Shown here one piece after another: positions 24,236 to 31,546 of a DNA stretch of 64,000 bases. Under the pieces are notes generated by a model that saw only the letters and a program-made list of their open reading frames with translations, had not been told where the DNA came from and did not search any database. Numbering within the stretch: the first letter of the stretch is position 1; the number at the start of each line of letters is the position of its first letter. Both the position numbers and the translations under genes were made by a program. Location of the stretch: NCBI GenBank assembly GCA_030612965.1, contig JAUWMW010000001.1, positions 1-64,000 on the forward strand, in the 5' to 3' direction. Source of the stretch: a bacterium (GTDB taxonomy: Bacteria; Zixibacteria; MSB-5A5; GN15; FEB-12).

Positions 24236-24643
24236 ATGAAAGAACTGAGGGTGAAACTCGAGATCGATGGACGCAAGGACGGTTCTCGCTACTTAGTGAT
24301 GATCGGCGGGTGCGCCGTCTATCTCTCGGCCGTGCCGTTCAAGATGTTGGCGATCCTTGCTCTCGAACGATGCGGCGAGGACGGTGATGGATGGGTCGAC
24401 ACTAAAGACTTGGATGAACACGCCGCGCAGTACATGTGGAAACTACGCGATTGTATCAAGGCCGGTCTCGGTGATCGTCCGTCGGCAGGATGGGCAGTCG
24501 CCGAATCGTTGAGAGAAGGACGCTACCGCCTGTTGGCTCATCCGCGTCTGATTAAGTTCACGAACCTACAGGCACTGATTGATTTCGATAACCATGCAAT
24601 CACGACTAGGCTGCGCGGACCCGGTCGGGTGCTGAAACAATGA
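24236..24643 (+). CDS. Winged-helix DNA-binding protein, OmpR/PhoB effector-domain-like
   Basis: 135 aa. Residues ~25-110 match the layout of OmpR-type effector domains: 'CAVYLSAVPFKMLAILALER', then 'GWVDTKDL', 'AAQYMWKLRDCIKAGL' as recognition helix, and 'REGRYRLLAHP' as wing. No receiver domain is attached. It may act as a phage middle-gene activator. It starts 9 bp after rusA. Assignment by pattern only. Confidence 0.55.
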   Translation: MKELRVKLEIDGRKDGSRYLVMIGGCAVYLSAVPFKMLAILALERCGEDGDGWVDTKDLDEHAAQYMWKLRDCIKAGLGDRPSAGWAVAESLREGRYRLLAHPRLIKFTNLQALIDFDNHAITTRLRGPGRVLKQ

Positions 24644-24655
24644 TGGGAGCACACC

Positions 24656-25102
24656 ATGCAACGAGACACTACAGTGACTCTGATGGACAATCTAACAAAA
24701 ACGATCCGCCACCATCTGTGGGCCTTTTATGAGGCGGAGCGCAAGCTGGTCTTGTGGGTTGACCTACCTGAGAACGATGAGGAACGCGCCAGTCACGTCG
24801 CCACGATCCAGCGGCACGTTGATCGGGTAAATGATCATATCATTCCGGCGGCGGACGACCTGATGGATTCAACGAAGATGAGCTTCACCGGCGATGACGC
24901 TTACGACGAAGCCTTCACTCTTCTGATTCACGTCCGCAATAAATGGGTAAGGGAGACCAAGGGTGTTATCTCCGGTGAGGACGCGGTAGCAAAGGCGGCA
25001 AGATGCCAGATATGCGGCGTGGAAGTTTTACAAGCTCCGCGTCAGACAGCACTTGGCGGACCACCCGCCGAAGCCACTGTTCACCGTACCGACAGAACCT
25101 GA
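24656..25102 (+). CDS. Hypothetical protein, probably frameshifted at its 3' end
   Basis: 148 aa in the annotated frame. The first ~113 residues look like a helical, acidic protein ('ERASHVATIQRHVDRVNDHIIPAADDL'). From ~24990 the +1 frame is open to a TGA at 25188-25190 and reads far more naturally ('DARYAAWKFYKLRVRQHL', 'GPAYKPNGEINWQSDEMGSG'). That frame has no start codon of its own and ends overlapping the next gene. A +1 shift, either sequencing error, mutation or programmed, would give ~177 aa. Confidence 0.5.
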   Translation: MQRDTTVTLMDNLTKTIRHHLWAFYEAERKLVLWVDLPENDEERASHVATIQRHVDRVNDHIIPAADDLMDSTKMSFTGDDAYDEAFTLLIHVRNKWVRETKGVISGEDAVAKAARCQICGVEVLQAPRQTALGGPPAEATVHRTDRT

Positions 25103-25180
25103 CTATGGCCCCGCATACAAACCGAACGGCGAGATCAACTGGCAGTCGGACGAGATGGGGTCAGGGGCTACGGGGCTAAG

Positions 25181-25573
25181 ATGGCCATGATGCGCGAGGG
25201 GTTTGGGCAGAAGCACCAGTGCCCGAAGTGCGGGTCAAGGAAGTGGCGGGTGGCAAATCAGGAAAAGACAAGCGCCGACGTGACCGATATGATCTTCTGT
25301 CACGACTGCCTTGATAAAAAAATGACCGTCGTTGGTACGGATAACGAATTGACCCGTCGTTCTATGGAGGTCTCAAAGGACAGATGGGGCAATGCACACA
25401 TAATCTATCCATTGGCCGACTGGAACCTGTACGAGGTTCGCATGGCCAGGGTCAAGGCTGCACGGCGGGCTGCGGCCAAGGTACGCAGGGCTGAGTTTGT
25501 GGAGCACCCTATTGAAACGACGTTCACCTTGGTCGCCGGCTGGTTCCGACGCAAGGTGGTGCCTGGTGCGTAG
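25181..25573 (+). CDS. Zinc-ribbon protein
   Basis: 130 aa. 'CPKCGSRKWRV' and, 24 residues later, 'FCHDCLDKKM' form a C-x2-C…C-x2-C zinc ribbon. The second half is basic ('ARVKAARRAAAKVRRAEF'). It starts at the ATG 25181 or the tandem ATGs at 25187. It overlaps the +1-frame extension of the previous gene, as is usual for this tightly packed operon. A role in DNA or RNA binding is likely. Confidence 0.6.
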   Translation: MAMMREGFGQKHQCPKCGSRKWRVANQEKTSADVTDMIFCHDCLDKKMTVVGTDNELTRRSMEVSKDRWGNAHIIYPLADWNLYEVRMARVKAARRAAAKVRRAEFVEHPIETTFTLVAGWFRRKVVPGA

Positions 25574-25583
25574 GGACCTTAGT

Positions 25584-26120
25584 ATGAAGCGCAAACCAGT
25601 TATCGGCGTTCGGGGAGATTACAAGGCTGCCCGACAACTATACAACAAAATGAAACGGAAGGAGGCCTCTTCGGTCATGAATAACACCAGACCCGAACCG
25701 ACCTACGCCTACATGAAAGACGCCAAAGGCTTCTGTTGGGCCGTCTGCGCGTTCATTCATGGCGACGGGGACATCCTGTATGCTTGGACAGTGCGTGCGA
25801 AGTGTGATCACGACCACCGCCCGACGGCCAAGAAGCTGCTTGGCTACCGGCTGAACCATTTGTGGTTCGGTGATGAGTCCTGGCGGCGTCCGTTTCGTAA
25901 GTACAGGGGCAAGCGAGTAAATCGTCGGAGGCCGGTAGAGGCTATCCGGATAGAGGACATGGACAAGTGCGGCACCTGGCGCGACAGTCCAGATGCTTTC
26001 AGGGGGGCGCTGGAACGTATCCGGAATCGCATCGCGCTGATGAACGTCGACCACGATCCGCCGGCCTGGTTGGCGTCCGGTGCGCCCAACGCCTTGGCCT
26101 TACGGCGGGTCGGTGGGTGA
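25584..26120 (+). CDS. Hypothetical protein
   Basis: 178 aa from the ATG at 25584. An in-frame ATG at 25678 lies after a perfect AAGGAGG but at ~12-nt spacing. The central part is aromatic-rich ('YAYMKDAKGFCWAVCAFIHGDGDILYAWTV') and is followed by Arg/Lys clusters. No family is recognised. Its stop abuts the next ATG. Confidence 0.5.
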   Translation: MKRKPVIGVRGDYKAARQLYNKMKRKEASSVMNNTRPEPTYAYMKDAKGFCWAVCAFIHGDGDILYAWTVRAKCDHDHRPTAKKLLGYRLNHLWFGDESWRRPFRKYRGKRVNRRRPVEAIRIEDMDKCGTWRDSPDAFRGALERIRNRIALMNVDHDPPAWLASGAPNALALRRVGG

Positions 26121-26339
26121 ATGGATACGTCCGGCAAAATAGTCATCCCTGAACTGGCGGCCAAGCGGCTCTTTGAGTACGGTGGTATCGATGCGTTGAA
26201 CAATTACGTGACCTCTCTGATGGTCATTAAGTTCGGAGAATCGGGGCTGCCTTTCATAACGGTCGTTCACCCAGAGGGTCCACCCCAGGACGACTTGGTT
26301 CTTGAATGGACACTGATGAACAACGAAAGGCCAAACTGA
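26121..26339 (+). CDS. Small hypothetical protein
   Basis: 72 aa, ATG immediately after the preceding stop. It has a helix ('AAKRLFEYGGIDALNNYVTSLMVIKFG') followed by strands. The function is unknown. Confidence 0.45.
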   Translation: MDTSGKIVIPELAAKRLFEYGGIDALNNYVTSLMVIKFGESGLPFITVVHPEGPPQDDLVLEWTLMNNERPN

Positions 26340-26340
26340 T

Positions 26341-26526
26341 ATGACAACGTGCGATTGGTTTGACAACGGCGCCGGCACAACCTTACAATGGGTAGGGCCA
26401 GAGGATTCCGTCGACTCGGCCAATCGCTATTTACTCACCCAGTGGGGGTCGTCCGCCGTCCACGCATCTACCGAGTCATCAGTGATTACTGTCCGGGTTG
26501 CCGCTTTTTTATTAGCTGTAACGTAA
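26341..26526 (+). CDS. Small hypothetical protein
   Basis: 61 aa, 1 bp after the previous stop. The first 35 residues look protein-like ('CDWFDNGAGTTLQWVGPEDSVDSANRYLL'). The rest could be run-on. It is the last gene before a 200-bp gap that holds a promoter at 26621-26649. No clear terminator is seen there. Confidence 0.4.
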   Translation: MTTCDWFDNGAGTTLQWVGPEDSVDSANRYLLTQWGSSAVHASTESSVITVRVAAFLLAVT

Positions 26527-26620
26527 GAAAATCGGGGCAGCGAGGGCCGGGCTATTTGTAAGTGGTTCACACTGGGGCCTTTACAGTGCAAAAAAAGTGC
26601 GAAAAAGGTCACGAATTCAC

Positions 26621-26649
26621 TTGACAAGGTTTGGCCAATTGCCGATATT
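26621..26649 (+). promoter_or_regulatory. Promoter for the clamp-loader/Gp37-Gp68 gene block
   Basis: TTGACA (26621-26626), 17 nt, GATATT (26644-26649). The predicted start coincides with the ATG at 26656, 6 nt after the -10, opening a 61-codon leaderless frame (to 26841) that overlaps the next gene. The gap 26527-26728 holds only this promoter and that leader. Confidence 0.65.
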
Positions 26650-26728
26650 TATAGTATGAAAACGACTGAAGGACATAGAGTTGAAACTTTAACCGGGGAT
26701 TGCAAAGCCCCACAATCAGGAGAGAATC

Positions 26729-27046
26729 ATGAGACGGAAGAGAAAACTGATGGCGGCCCAAAAGGAGGCCGCTGCGGAACGGCGGGCCAAGGTCCGGCCA
26801 ATGCTGAAGAGGATTGCTCGGGAGCCAGTTACGGACAATAGAAGCCGAGCCAAACGAGCAGAGGAAACGGTATTGAGTCACGCCGATGAAGACTACTCAA
26901 TCGACTACGCCATAACGGACCTATTGGTCGACCTCAGACATCTTTGTGATTTCAAAGGTCTGAGCTTTGTAGATCATGACCGGACTGCCCATGATCACTA
27001 TACAGAAGAAGTTGTAGAGGAACGCCATGCCGGAGGTGCGGTGTGA
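26729..27046 (+). CDS. Hypothetical protein, basic N-terminus
   Basis: 105 aa. CAGGAGAG precedes the ATG. The first 45 residues are Arg/Lys/Ala-rich ('RRKRKLMAAQKEAAAERRAKVRPMLKRIAR'), likely one long helix. The remainder contains 'YSIDYAITDLLVDLRHLCD'. The stop overlaps the GTG start of the ATPase gene. The function is unknown. Confidence 0.6.
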   Translation: MRRKRKLMAAQKEAAAERRAKVRPMLKRIAREPVTDNRSRAKRAEETVLSHADEDYSIDYAITDLLVDLRHLCDFKGLSFVDHDRTAHDHYTEEVVEERHAGGAV

Positions 27047-27864
27047 GTCCACTATGCAAAGCAACCACCGCCGATGGCAAGCCATGTATGACTCCGGCCC
27101 AGGCAGGTCGAAAGTTCTGTTACTGGCATCGGCGTGGAAGGTCGACGGCGCCCAAGCCGGCCAGGCGGACACGTAAACGATCAGAGCCGAAGGCTATGCC
27201 GATGGTCACGATCGTGCAACGCCTGGACGAAAAGTGGCGGCCAGCCACGTTCAAGGATGTTGTCGGTCAGGAGTCGGCCATCCGGAAGATTACGACCGTA
27301 CTAAGCCGAGGCTGGGGTGCCCGGGCCTTTTGGTTATCCGGTGACTCCGGGACCGGCAAGACCACCTTGGCTCACATTATTGCCAAGTCTGGAGCAACGG
27401 ATGCCGATATCGGTGACCACTTCGGGCGGATCACGGAAGTGGTCGGACGTGAGATGTCACCAGCTGGCCTGACGGCCATTATGCACGACTGGATGTTTGC
27501 CGGAGGCCACGCCTTGATCGTGAATGAGGCTCACGGACTCAACAAGGTAATGATCGAAATCTTTCTGAACGTCCTAGAACAACTAAGGCCGAACGTAGTG
27601 GTGATCTTCACGACTACGAATGAAGGCGAGGACTTGTTCAATGGACAGGCGGACGCAGCGCCGTTCGCTTCCAGGTGTCTATGCCTGAACCTGAAGTCGG
27701 ACGGCTTGACGATTCCGTTTGCCCGACGTGCCAAGTTCATTGCTCGCAAAGAGAACCTCGACGGTAGGCCGATCACGGCTTACCGGAAATTGATGAAACG
27801 ACATAACAACAACCTACGCGCCGCGCTCTCGGAGATCGAGGCCGGTGCGATGCTGGAGGATTGA
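27043..27864 (+). CDS. Clamp-loader-like AAA+ ATPase with N-terminal zinc finger
   Basis: 273 aa from a GTG (27043) with GGAGGTG 5 nt upstream. Residues 5-29 hold C-x9-C-x10-C-x2-H, as in DUF5763-type fingers. 'LDEKWRPATFKDVVGQESAIRKI' then opens a DnaX/RFC-like AAA+ module: Walker A GDSGTGKTT (100-108), Walker-B position NEAH (161-164, usually DEAH/DExx) and sensor 1 TTTN (190-193). It lacks the large C-terminal oligomerisation domain of bacterial gamma/tau. It may load or unload the host sliding clamp. The Asp-to-Asn change could weaken ATP hydrolysis. Confidence 0.75.
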   Translation: MSPLCKATTADGKPCMTPAQAGRKFCYWHRRGRSTAPKPARRTRKRSEPKAMPMVTIVQRLDEKWRPATFKDVVGQESAIRKITTVLSRGWGARAFWLSGDSGTGKTTLAHIIAKSGATDADIGDHFGRITEVVGREMSPAGLTAIMHDWMFAGGHALIVNEAHGLNKVMIEIFLNVLEQLRPNVVVIFTTTNEGEDLFNGQADAAPFASRCLCLNLKSDGLTIPFARRAKFIARKENLDGRPITAYRKLMKRHNNNLRAALSEIEAGAMLED

Positions 27865-27867
27865 ACA

Positions 27868-28335
27868 ATCGAACGGCATGGCATAAAGGTATATCCATCA
27901 ACTGAGTGCTGCACTGAATGCCAAGGGAAATGTTGTAAGGATATGCCGGGAACATACCACCCAAAAGATATCAAAGGGCCAAAGCGCAAGGCTATTGCCA
28001 AGATGCTCAGAGAAGGACGGGCCGCAATTGATTGGTATGATGGATCTTCAAATATCTACTATCTGCGGCCGGTCGCTGGTGATTCTAATCTCATTTTTGA
28101 TCCGTCCTGGGGTGGCCGCTGTCAACATTTAACGTCTGAGGGTTGTGCCTTACGACCGAATGAGCGTCCTCTCGGTTGCCGAACCGTAGAGGTAAGGGCT
28201 AATCGTAGCTGTTACAATCACTCAGACAAAAAGCAGTGCGCCCATTGGTGGGCCGATTATCAAGATATGTTGATCGAAGTAGGAAAAGAAGTAGAACGCC
28301 AAAAAGGACACAATACCAGAGGATTGAAACGATGA
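27868..28335 (+). CDS. Cysteine-cluster protein (YkgJ-like), start codon uncertain (possibly AUC)
   Basis: The first ATG in frame is at 27943, but the frame upstream is open back to the previous stop and encodes 'ECCTECQGKCCKDMPG', the cysteine cluster expected at the start of YkgJ-type iron/zinc-chelating proteins. Downstream 'CQHLTSEGCALRPNERPLGCR' completes the pattern. No ATG/GTG/TTG lies between. GGAGG (27855-27859) is placed 8 nt before ATC at 27868, so an AUC start (155 aa) is suggested. It might otherwise depend on coupling or readthrough from the ATPase gene in the same frame. Confidence 0.55.
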   Translation: MERHGIKVYPSTECCTECQGKCCKDMPGTYHPKDIKGPKRKAIAKMLREGRAAIDWYDGSSNIYYLRPVAGDSNLIFDPSWGGRCQHLTSEGCALRPNERPLGCRTVEVRANRSCYNHSDKKQCAHWWADYQDMLIEVGKEVERQKGHNTRGLKR

Positions 28336-28571
28336 CACAATTAACCATGAAGCTCACAATCATTCTATTGACATTTGTGGCCGTCCTCATCGTGGGCTGC
28401 ACAACACCCACTGAGCCACAGCCAGAACCGGAGAAAATGTCGGTCGATAGCCTGTTGGGAGTCATCGACACCCTGACAATTCAACTCGGCCACAACAGAT
28501 GTTTGGTCTATTGTATGGCAAAAACTTTAGACTCTCTCAATATAACCATGCGCTGTGAATGCGGCATCTGA
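28332..28571 (+). CDS. Lipoprotein
   Basis: 79 aa from the ATG at 28332 (ATGA overlap). N-terminal 'MTQLTMKL' followed by a hydrophobic run and the lipobox LIVGC (Cys about residue 21), then 'TTPTEPQPEPE', a typical lipoprotein linker. The mature part has 'DSLLGVIDTLTIQLG' (possible coil) and five further cysteines' worth of C/x pairs, including 'MRCECGI'. It could be an outer spanin or a superinfection-exclusion lipoprotein, but it is far from the lysis genes. Confidence 0.65.
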   Translation: MTQLTMKLTIILLTFVAVLIVGCTTPTEPQPEPEKMSVDSLLGVIDTLTIQLGHNRCLVYCMAKTLDSLNITMRCECGI

Positions 28572-28585
28572 AAGGAGTCGAGTAA

Positions 28586-29395
28586 ATGATTTCACGAGAA
28601 CGCATGGACTTCGGGAAGTTCTGGCAAGAAGGGCTTACTCTTATTGAAGGGTGCACGCCTACCTCTCCCGGCTGTCTGCATTGTTGGGGACAAGCACAGA
28701 CTCACCTCCGGGCACAACAGAGGGGCAACCCGAAGGTCATCGCCCGATATGAGGGATTGACCAATAGTCACGGGAAGTTCAACGGTAAGATCCGGATCAT
28801 GGAAAGCGCCCTGGATCGTCCGGTGCGTAAGCGGAAAGGTATCGTATACGCCATCTGGAACGACCTGTTCCATGAGGATGTGCCCACGGAGTTCATCAAG
28901 CGGACGTGGACCATGATGACAGCCAATCAAAAACACATCTTTATCGTGACCACAAAACGTCCACAGCGTGCGGTTGAGTTTGCACGACGACATCAATTGC
29001 CACACCTGCCGAATCTGTGGTTTCTGGGAACGACCGAAGACCAGGCACGATGGGAGGAACGCTATAGATGGATTCAGAAGTTCTCGGCGGCTCAGGTCCG
29101 GGGTGCCATTATTGAACCGATCCTTGGTGACGTTCGATTAACGGGAGTCGACCCGGCTCTCATGAGTTGGATCATCGTAGGTGTCGAAACCGGTCAACGG
29201 CGCAGACGTATCGACATGAGGCACGTCTGGAACGTGGCGAGGCAAACTCAGGAAATGTCCATGTTATTATGGGTCAAGACTATCGACAACGAAGGAACCT
29301 TGATCCATGACATTAGCCGGATGCCTTCCGGTTTACAGGTCCATAACCTGCCGGCCATGGACGCCCAACATCAAACTGACCTTGGACTGTTTTAG
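28586..29395 (+). CDS. Phage Gp37/Gp68 family protein (DUF5131)
   Basis: 269 aa. The opening 'GLTLIEGCTPTSPGCLHCWGQAQ' matches the 'CtpvSpGCdnCyA' signature of the Gp37/Gp68 family, which has a radical-SAM-like three-Cys arrangement. 'NDLFHEDVP…FIKRTWTMM', 'HIFIVTTKRPQRA' and 'WIIVGVETG' are further family blocks. The biochemical role in phages is not established. It often accompanies small early genes. SD AAAGGAG is present. Confidence 0.85.
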   Translation: MISRERMDFGKFWQEGLTLIEGCTPTSPGCLHCWGQAQTHLRAQQRGNPKVIARYEGLTNSHGKFNGKIRIMESALDRPVRKRKGIVYAIWNDLFHEDVPTEFIKRTWTMMTANQKHIFIVTTKRPQRAVEFARRHQLPHLPNLWFLGTTEDQARWEERYRWIQKFSAAQVRGAIIEPILGDVRLTGVDPALMSWIIVGVETGQRRRRIDMRHVWNVARQTQEMSMLLWVKTIDNEGTLIHDISRMPSGLQVHNLPAMDAQHQTDLGLF

Positions 29396-29404
29396 GAGGA
29401 TGCA

Positions 29405-29494
29405 ATGGTACTGAACGAGCGCGATGAATTCTATGAGCGGGTCAAAACCGCAATTGAACATTTTGGTGAAAGGACTCAGAGTGAAAACATCTAA
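29405..29494 (+). CDS. 29-aa acidic micro-protein
   Basis: TAGGAGGATGCA-ATG gives a strong ribosome site. The product is charged (DEFYERVKTAIEHFGERTQ) and probably a single helix. Its last codons overlap the next gene. Length alone limits confidence. Confidence 0.5.
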   Translation: MVLNERDEFYERVKTAIEHFGERTQSENI

Positions 29495-29666
29495 GAAAAC
29501 CAACAAGAAGTCTAACCTGACTGCACAGTTCAAGGTGAGCGTGTCACCGGCAACCCTCAAGAAGCTGAAAGCGGCTGCCGCCAAGGATAGCCGGACGCTC
29601 TCGGCGTGGGCACGGATGGTCCTTGAGGATCACGTGGCCTTAAGTATGAAAGCGAGTAACCGATGA
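29481..29666 (+). CDS. Ribbon-helix-helix-like small regulator
   Basis: 61 aa from a GTG at 29481, with GAAAGGA 7-8 nt upstream. After a Lys-rich start it reads 'LTAQFKVSVSPATLKKLKAAAAKDSRTLSAWARMVLEDHV': strand, turn 'SPATL', helix, 'RTLSAWARMVLE', the usual ribbon-helix-helix/antitoxin-like pattern. No toxin gene is evident next to it. It may regulate the middle operon. Confidence 0.6.
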   Translation: MKTSKKTNKKSNLTAQFKVSVSPATLKKLKAAAAKDSRTLSAWARMVLEDHVALSMKASNR

Positions 29667-29722
29667 AGATGGCCGTAACTGATGAAGAACTGTGGTCCAT
29701 CGGCGAATGGACAGTAATATGA
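29663..29722 (+). CDS. 19-aa micro-ORF
   Basis: The ATG overlaps the stop of the previous gene (ATGA) and its own stop overlaps the next ATG (ATATGA). The encoded peptide starts MKMAVTDEELW. It may be a real peptide or a translational-coupling link. Confidence 0.35.
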   Translation: MKMAVTDEELWSIGEWTVI

Positions 29723-30018
29723 GTAAGCTAATTATCGCGCGTTGTGGCCTCAGGTCTGACAATATAAATGCTGGCGTTCCGTTTTGGTTTGATGGGAATG
29801 CTGTAGGAAGATTGGCGATGACCGATGATGTTTCCGATAACACCATGCATTTAGTGGTAGGTTCTGAGATTGATGACAATACGTTCAACTTCATAATACA
29901 TTGCGCGAAGCGTCTGGCTGGGACCAGCGACCGAAGGCTCGTAAGTATCGGCGATAACCGAGCAACTTTTGTAGATGAGATGACGGAAACCGATTACACT
30001 CAAGGCGGTAGTAGATGA
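29719..30018 (+). CDS. Hypothetical protein
   Basis: 99 aa from the ATG at 29719 (MSKLIIARCGL). Predicted alpha/beta ('FWFDGNAVGRLAMTDDVSDNTMHLVVGSEID'). No family is recognised. Coupled by ATGA overlaps on both sides. Confidence 0.5.
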   Translation: MSKLIIARCGLRSDNINAGVPFWFDGNAVGRLAMTDDVSDNTMHLVVGSEIDDNTFNFIIHCAKRLAGTSDRRLVSIGDNRATFVDEMTETDYTQGGSR

Positions 30019-30113
30019 GACGCTTGGTCGCTGGATTGATCCTGAGTGTCTTGGTTGCCCTGATCGCTCTGGGTATCGGTTACGCCTTGGGCCACTTCCG
30101 GCTTTCGCCATAA
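30015..30113 (+). CDS. 32-aa single-TM peptide
   Basis: The ATG overlaps the previous stop (ATGA). The product is MRR, then a ~22-residue hydrophobic stretch with GxxxG-like glycine spacing, then 'GHFRLSP'. It is a typical small membrane peptide and the last gene of the early/middle operon, followed at once by the conserved hairpin motif. Confidence 0.55.
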   Translation: MRRLVAGLILSVLVALIALGIGYALGHFRLSP

Positions 30114-30115
30114 TC

Positions 30116-30172
30116 GGCTCCTAAGCGACGATCTCGCCCTCCCTGGTAAAAATCACACCGGGGAGGGCTTTG
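30116..30172 (+). terminator. Conserved motif copy B with 12-bp hairpin, likely early-operon terminator
   Basis: 30116-30136 repeats the sequence at 10828-10848 (20/21). It runs into a 12-bp stem: GCCCTCCCTGGT (30136-30147) with ACCGGGGAGGGC (30157-30168), loop AAAAATCAC, followed by only TTTG. The position right after the last early gene fits termination, although the U-run is short. The rest of the gap to 30370 holds a weak promoter and nothing else I can support. Confidence 0.55.
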
Positions 30173-30275
30173 TCGTGCTACTACGGTTGCCCACGGGCCT
30201 AAAACAGCCTGAATTTATGCCGGTCACGACCTCAAAGCCGGTCTTCACTAACTGCGAGCCCATCAGCTTTAATTA

Positions 30276-30304
30276 TTGACAAGAACCCCTTGCACTTACT
30301 ACGG
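30276..30304 (+). promoter_or_regulatory. Weak candidate late promoter
   Basis: A perfect TTGACA (30276-30281) precedes the packaging operon, but the sequence 17-18 nt on (CTACGG / TACGGA) is a poor -10. It may need an activator. The leader to 30371 contains AAGGAG just before the first gene. Confidence 0.35.
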
Positions 30305-30370
30305 ATGAAGTAGACGACAGCGCCGATCTGATGCCGGTCGGGTGGCAGACGTAAAAGCAAGGAGCAACCG

Positions 30371-31546
30371 ATGCCAAAGAAATCCGGCCGAGCCAGAACA
30401 GAACCACCGAAGGCCAAGCTACTATCCATGCACCCCGCCTATCCACTCAGGCGGATGAAGCCGTACAAAGGGAACCCACGCAACCATGAGGACACGCTCG
30501 ACTTCCTGGTCGATTCGCTGAATATCTTCGGTAGTCTGAATCCCATCGTCCTACGTGAGGATGGAACCATTTGCGCTGGTCATGCTCGGTTCAAGGCGGC
30601 CAAGGCCCGAGGCGACAAAGTCTTTCCCGCGATTAAGGTGCGCTTCGAAAACGAGGCCACGTTTCTGGCGTACATGCTTGCGGACAATCAGATCGCTACC
30701 AGGTCAACTTGGTTGTCGAACGAGTTCGGCGACATCATGGACAAGCTCGAAAGCGCCGGATGGCTCCCGAAGCAGATGGGATTCGATATCGACATGATAC
30801 CGACGATCCGTACTCAGGACATTGATATCCAAGCGGCTAAAAAGGCGGACCTTGATATCATTCCAAAGCCGCCGAGGAAGCTGATTGCAAAACTCGGTGA
30901 CTTGTGGACCCTGGGCGGCCATCGCATCCTGGTCGGTGACTGCACGAAAAAGACCAACATGACCAGGTTATTGAACGGTGACAAGCCGCACATGGTTTTC
31001 ACCGATCCTCCTTACGACATGAAAGAGGGGCCGCTGTTGAAAGCTCACGACAACATCAAAGAGCGGGCAGCAGTATCGTTTTGGATGGCATCGGATGCAC
31101 AGCAAATACTGCTTGCCATAAATGATCGCGAGAAATTCAATCATTTTTTTGTTTGGGATTGGCGAACACCGACGATGGTGAGCGGCACACGTCCCATGCA
31201 ACGACACAATATCATTGCTAAGTTTGGTAAGCGGAAGATGAATAACTTACAAGATGCCTTTCATACTATTCTTTCGATTGCGAGATTGCGCCCGCAGTCT
31301 GAAAAGTCAGGCTTTCGTCAAGGCAAGCCGACAAGCCTACCCTTAGAGTTCATTCTCCACTACACCAACATCTATGAGATCGTGCTTGATCCTTTTCTCG
31401 GGACCGGATCAACCCTCATGGCGTGTGAGCAAGTACAGCGCAGATGCTATAGCATCGAACTGGAGCCGTTACACGTTGACATCACCGTTCGCCGATGGGA
31501 GGAATTCACGGGTCGCAAAGCTACAAGAACACGCGGCAAGAGATGA
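30371..31546 (+). CDS. ParB-nuclease domain fused to DNA methyltransferase (DPPY)
   Basis: 391 aa. The N-terminal ~100 residues are a ParB/Srx-like domain ('MKPYKGNPRNH', 'FGSLNPIVL..DGTICAGHARFKAAKARG'). After 'LGDLWTLGGHRILVGDC' comes the methyltransferase part with DPPY (212-215) and C-terminal 'LDPFLGTGST'. The fusion is frequent in phages beside terminase genes. It suggests N6-adenine (or N4-cytosine) methylation of phage DNA before packaging. SD AAGGAG. First gene of the late unit. Confidence 0.9.
   Translation: MPKKSGRARTEPPKAKLLSMHPAYPLRRMKPYKGNPRNHEDTLDFLVDSLNIFGSLNPIVLREDGTICAGHARFKAAKARGDKVFPAIKVRFENEATFLAYMLADNQIATRSTWLSNEFGDIMDKLESAGWLPKQMGFDIDMIPTIRTQDIDIQAAKKADLDIIPKPPRKLIAKLGDLWTLGGHRILVGDCTKKTNMTRLLNGDKPHMVFTDPPYDMKEGPLLKAHDNIKERAAVSFWMASDAQQILLAINDREKFNHFFVWDWRTPTMVSGTRPMQRHNIIAKFGKRKMNNLQDAFHTILSIARLRPQSEKSGFRQGKPTSLPLEFILHYTNIYEIVLDPFLGTGSTLMACEQVQRRCYSIELEPLHVDITVRRWEEFTGRKATRTRGKR

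Noticed and set aside
28332..28571. Calling the lipoprotein an outer spanin
   Set aside because: No inner spanin is adjacent and the lysis genes are 18 kb away, so only the lipoprotein nature is supported.
29851..30111. Minus-strand frame starting right after motif B with an AGGAG-like site
   Set aside because: It is antisense to two coupled plus-strand genes whose ATGA overlaps and membrane peptide look genuine.
30116..30172. Pistol-type ribozyme at the conserved motif (CCTAAGCG resembles part of pistol RNA)
   Set aside because: The upstream hairpin whose loop must pair with it is missing in both copies, and copy A has a G in place of an A.
30116..30180. Coding explanation of the shared motif (both copies can be read as a short basic peptide)
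   Set aside because: Copy B meets a stop after about 11 codons and has no start, while the changes between the copies preserve base pairing rather than the reading frame.
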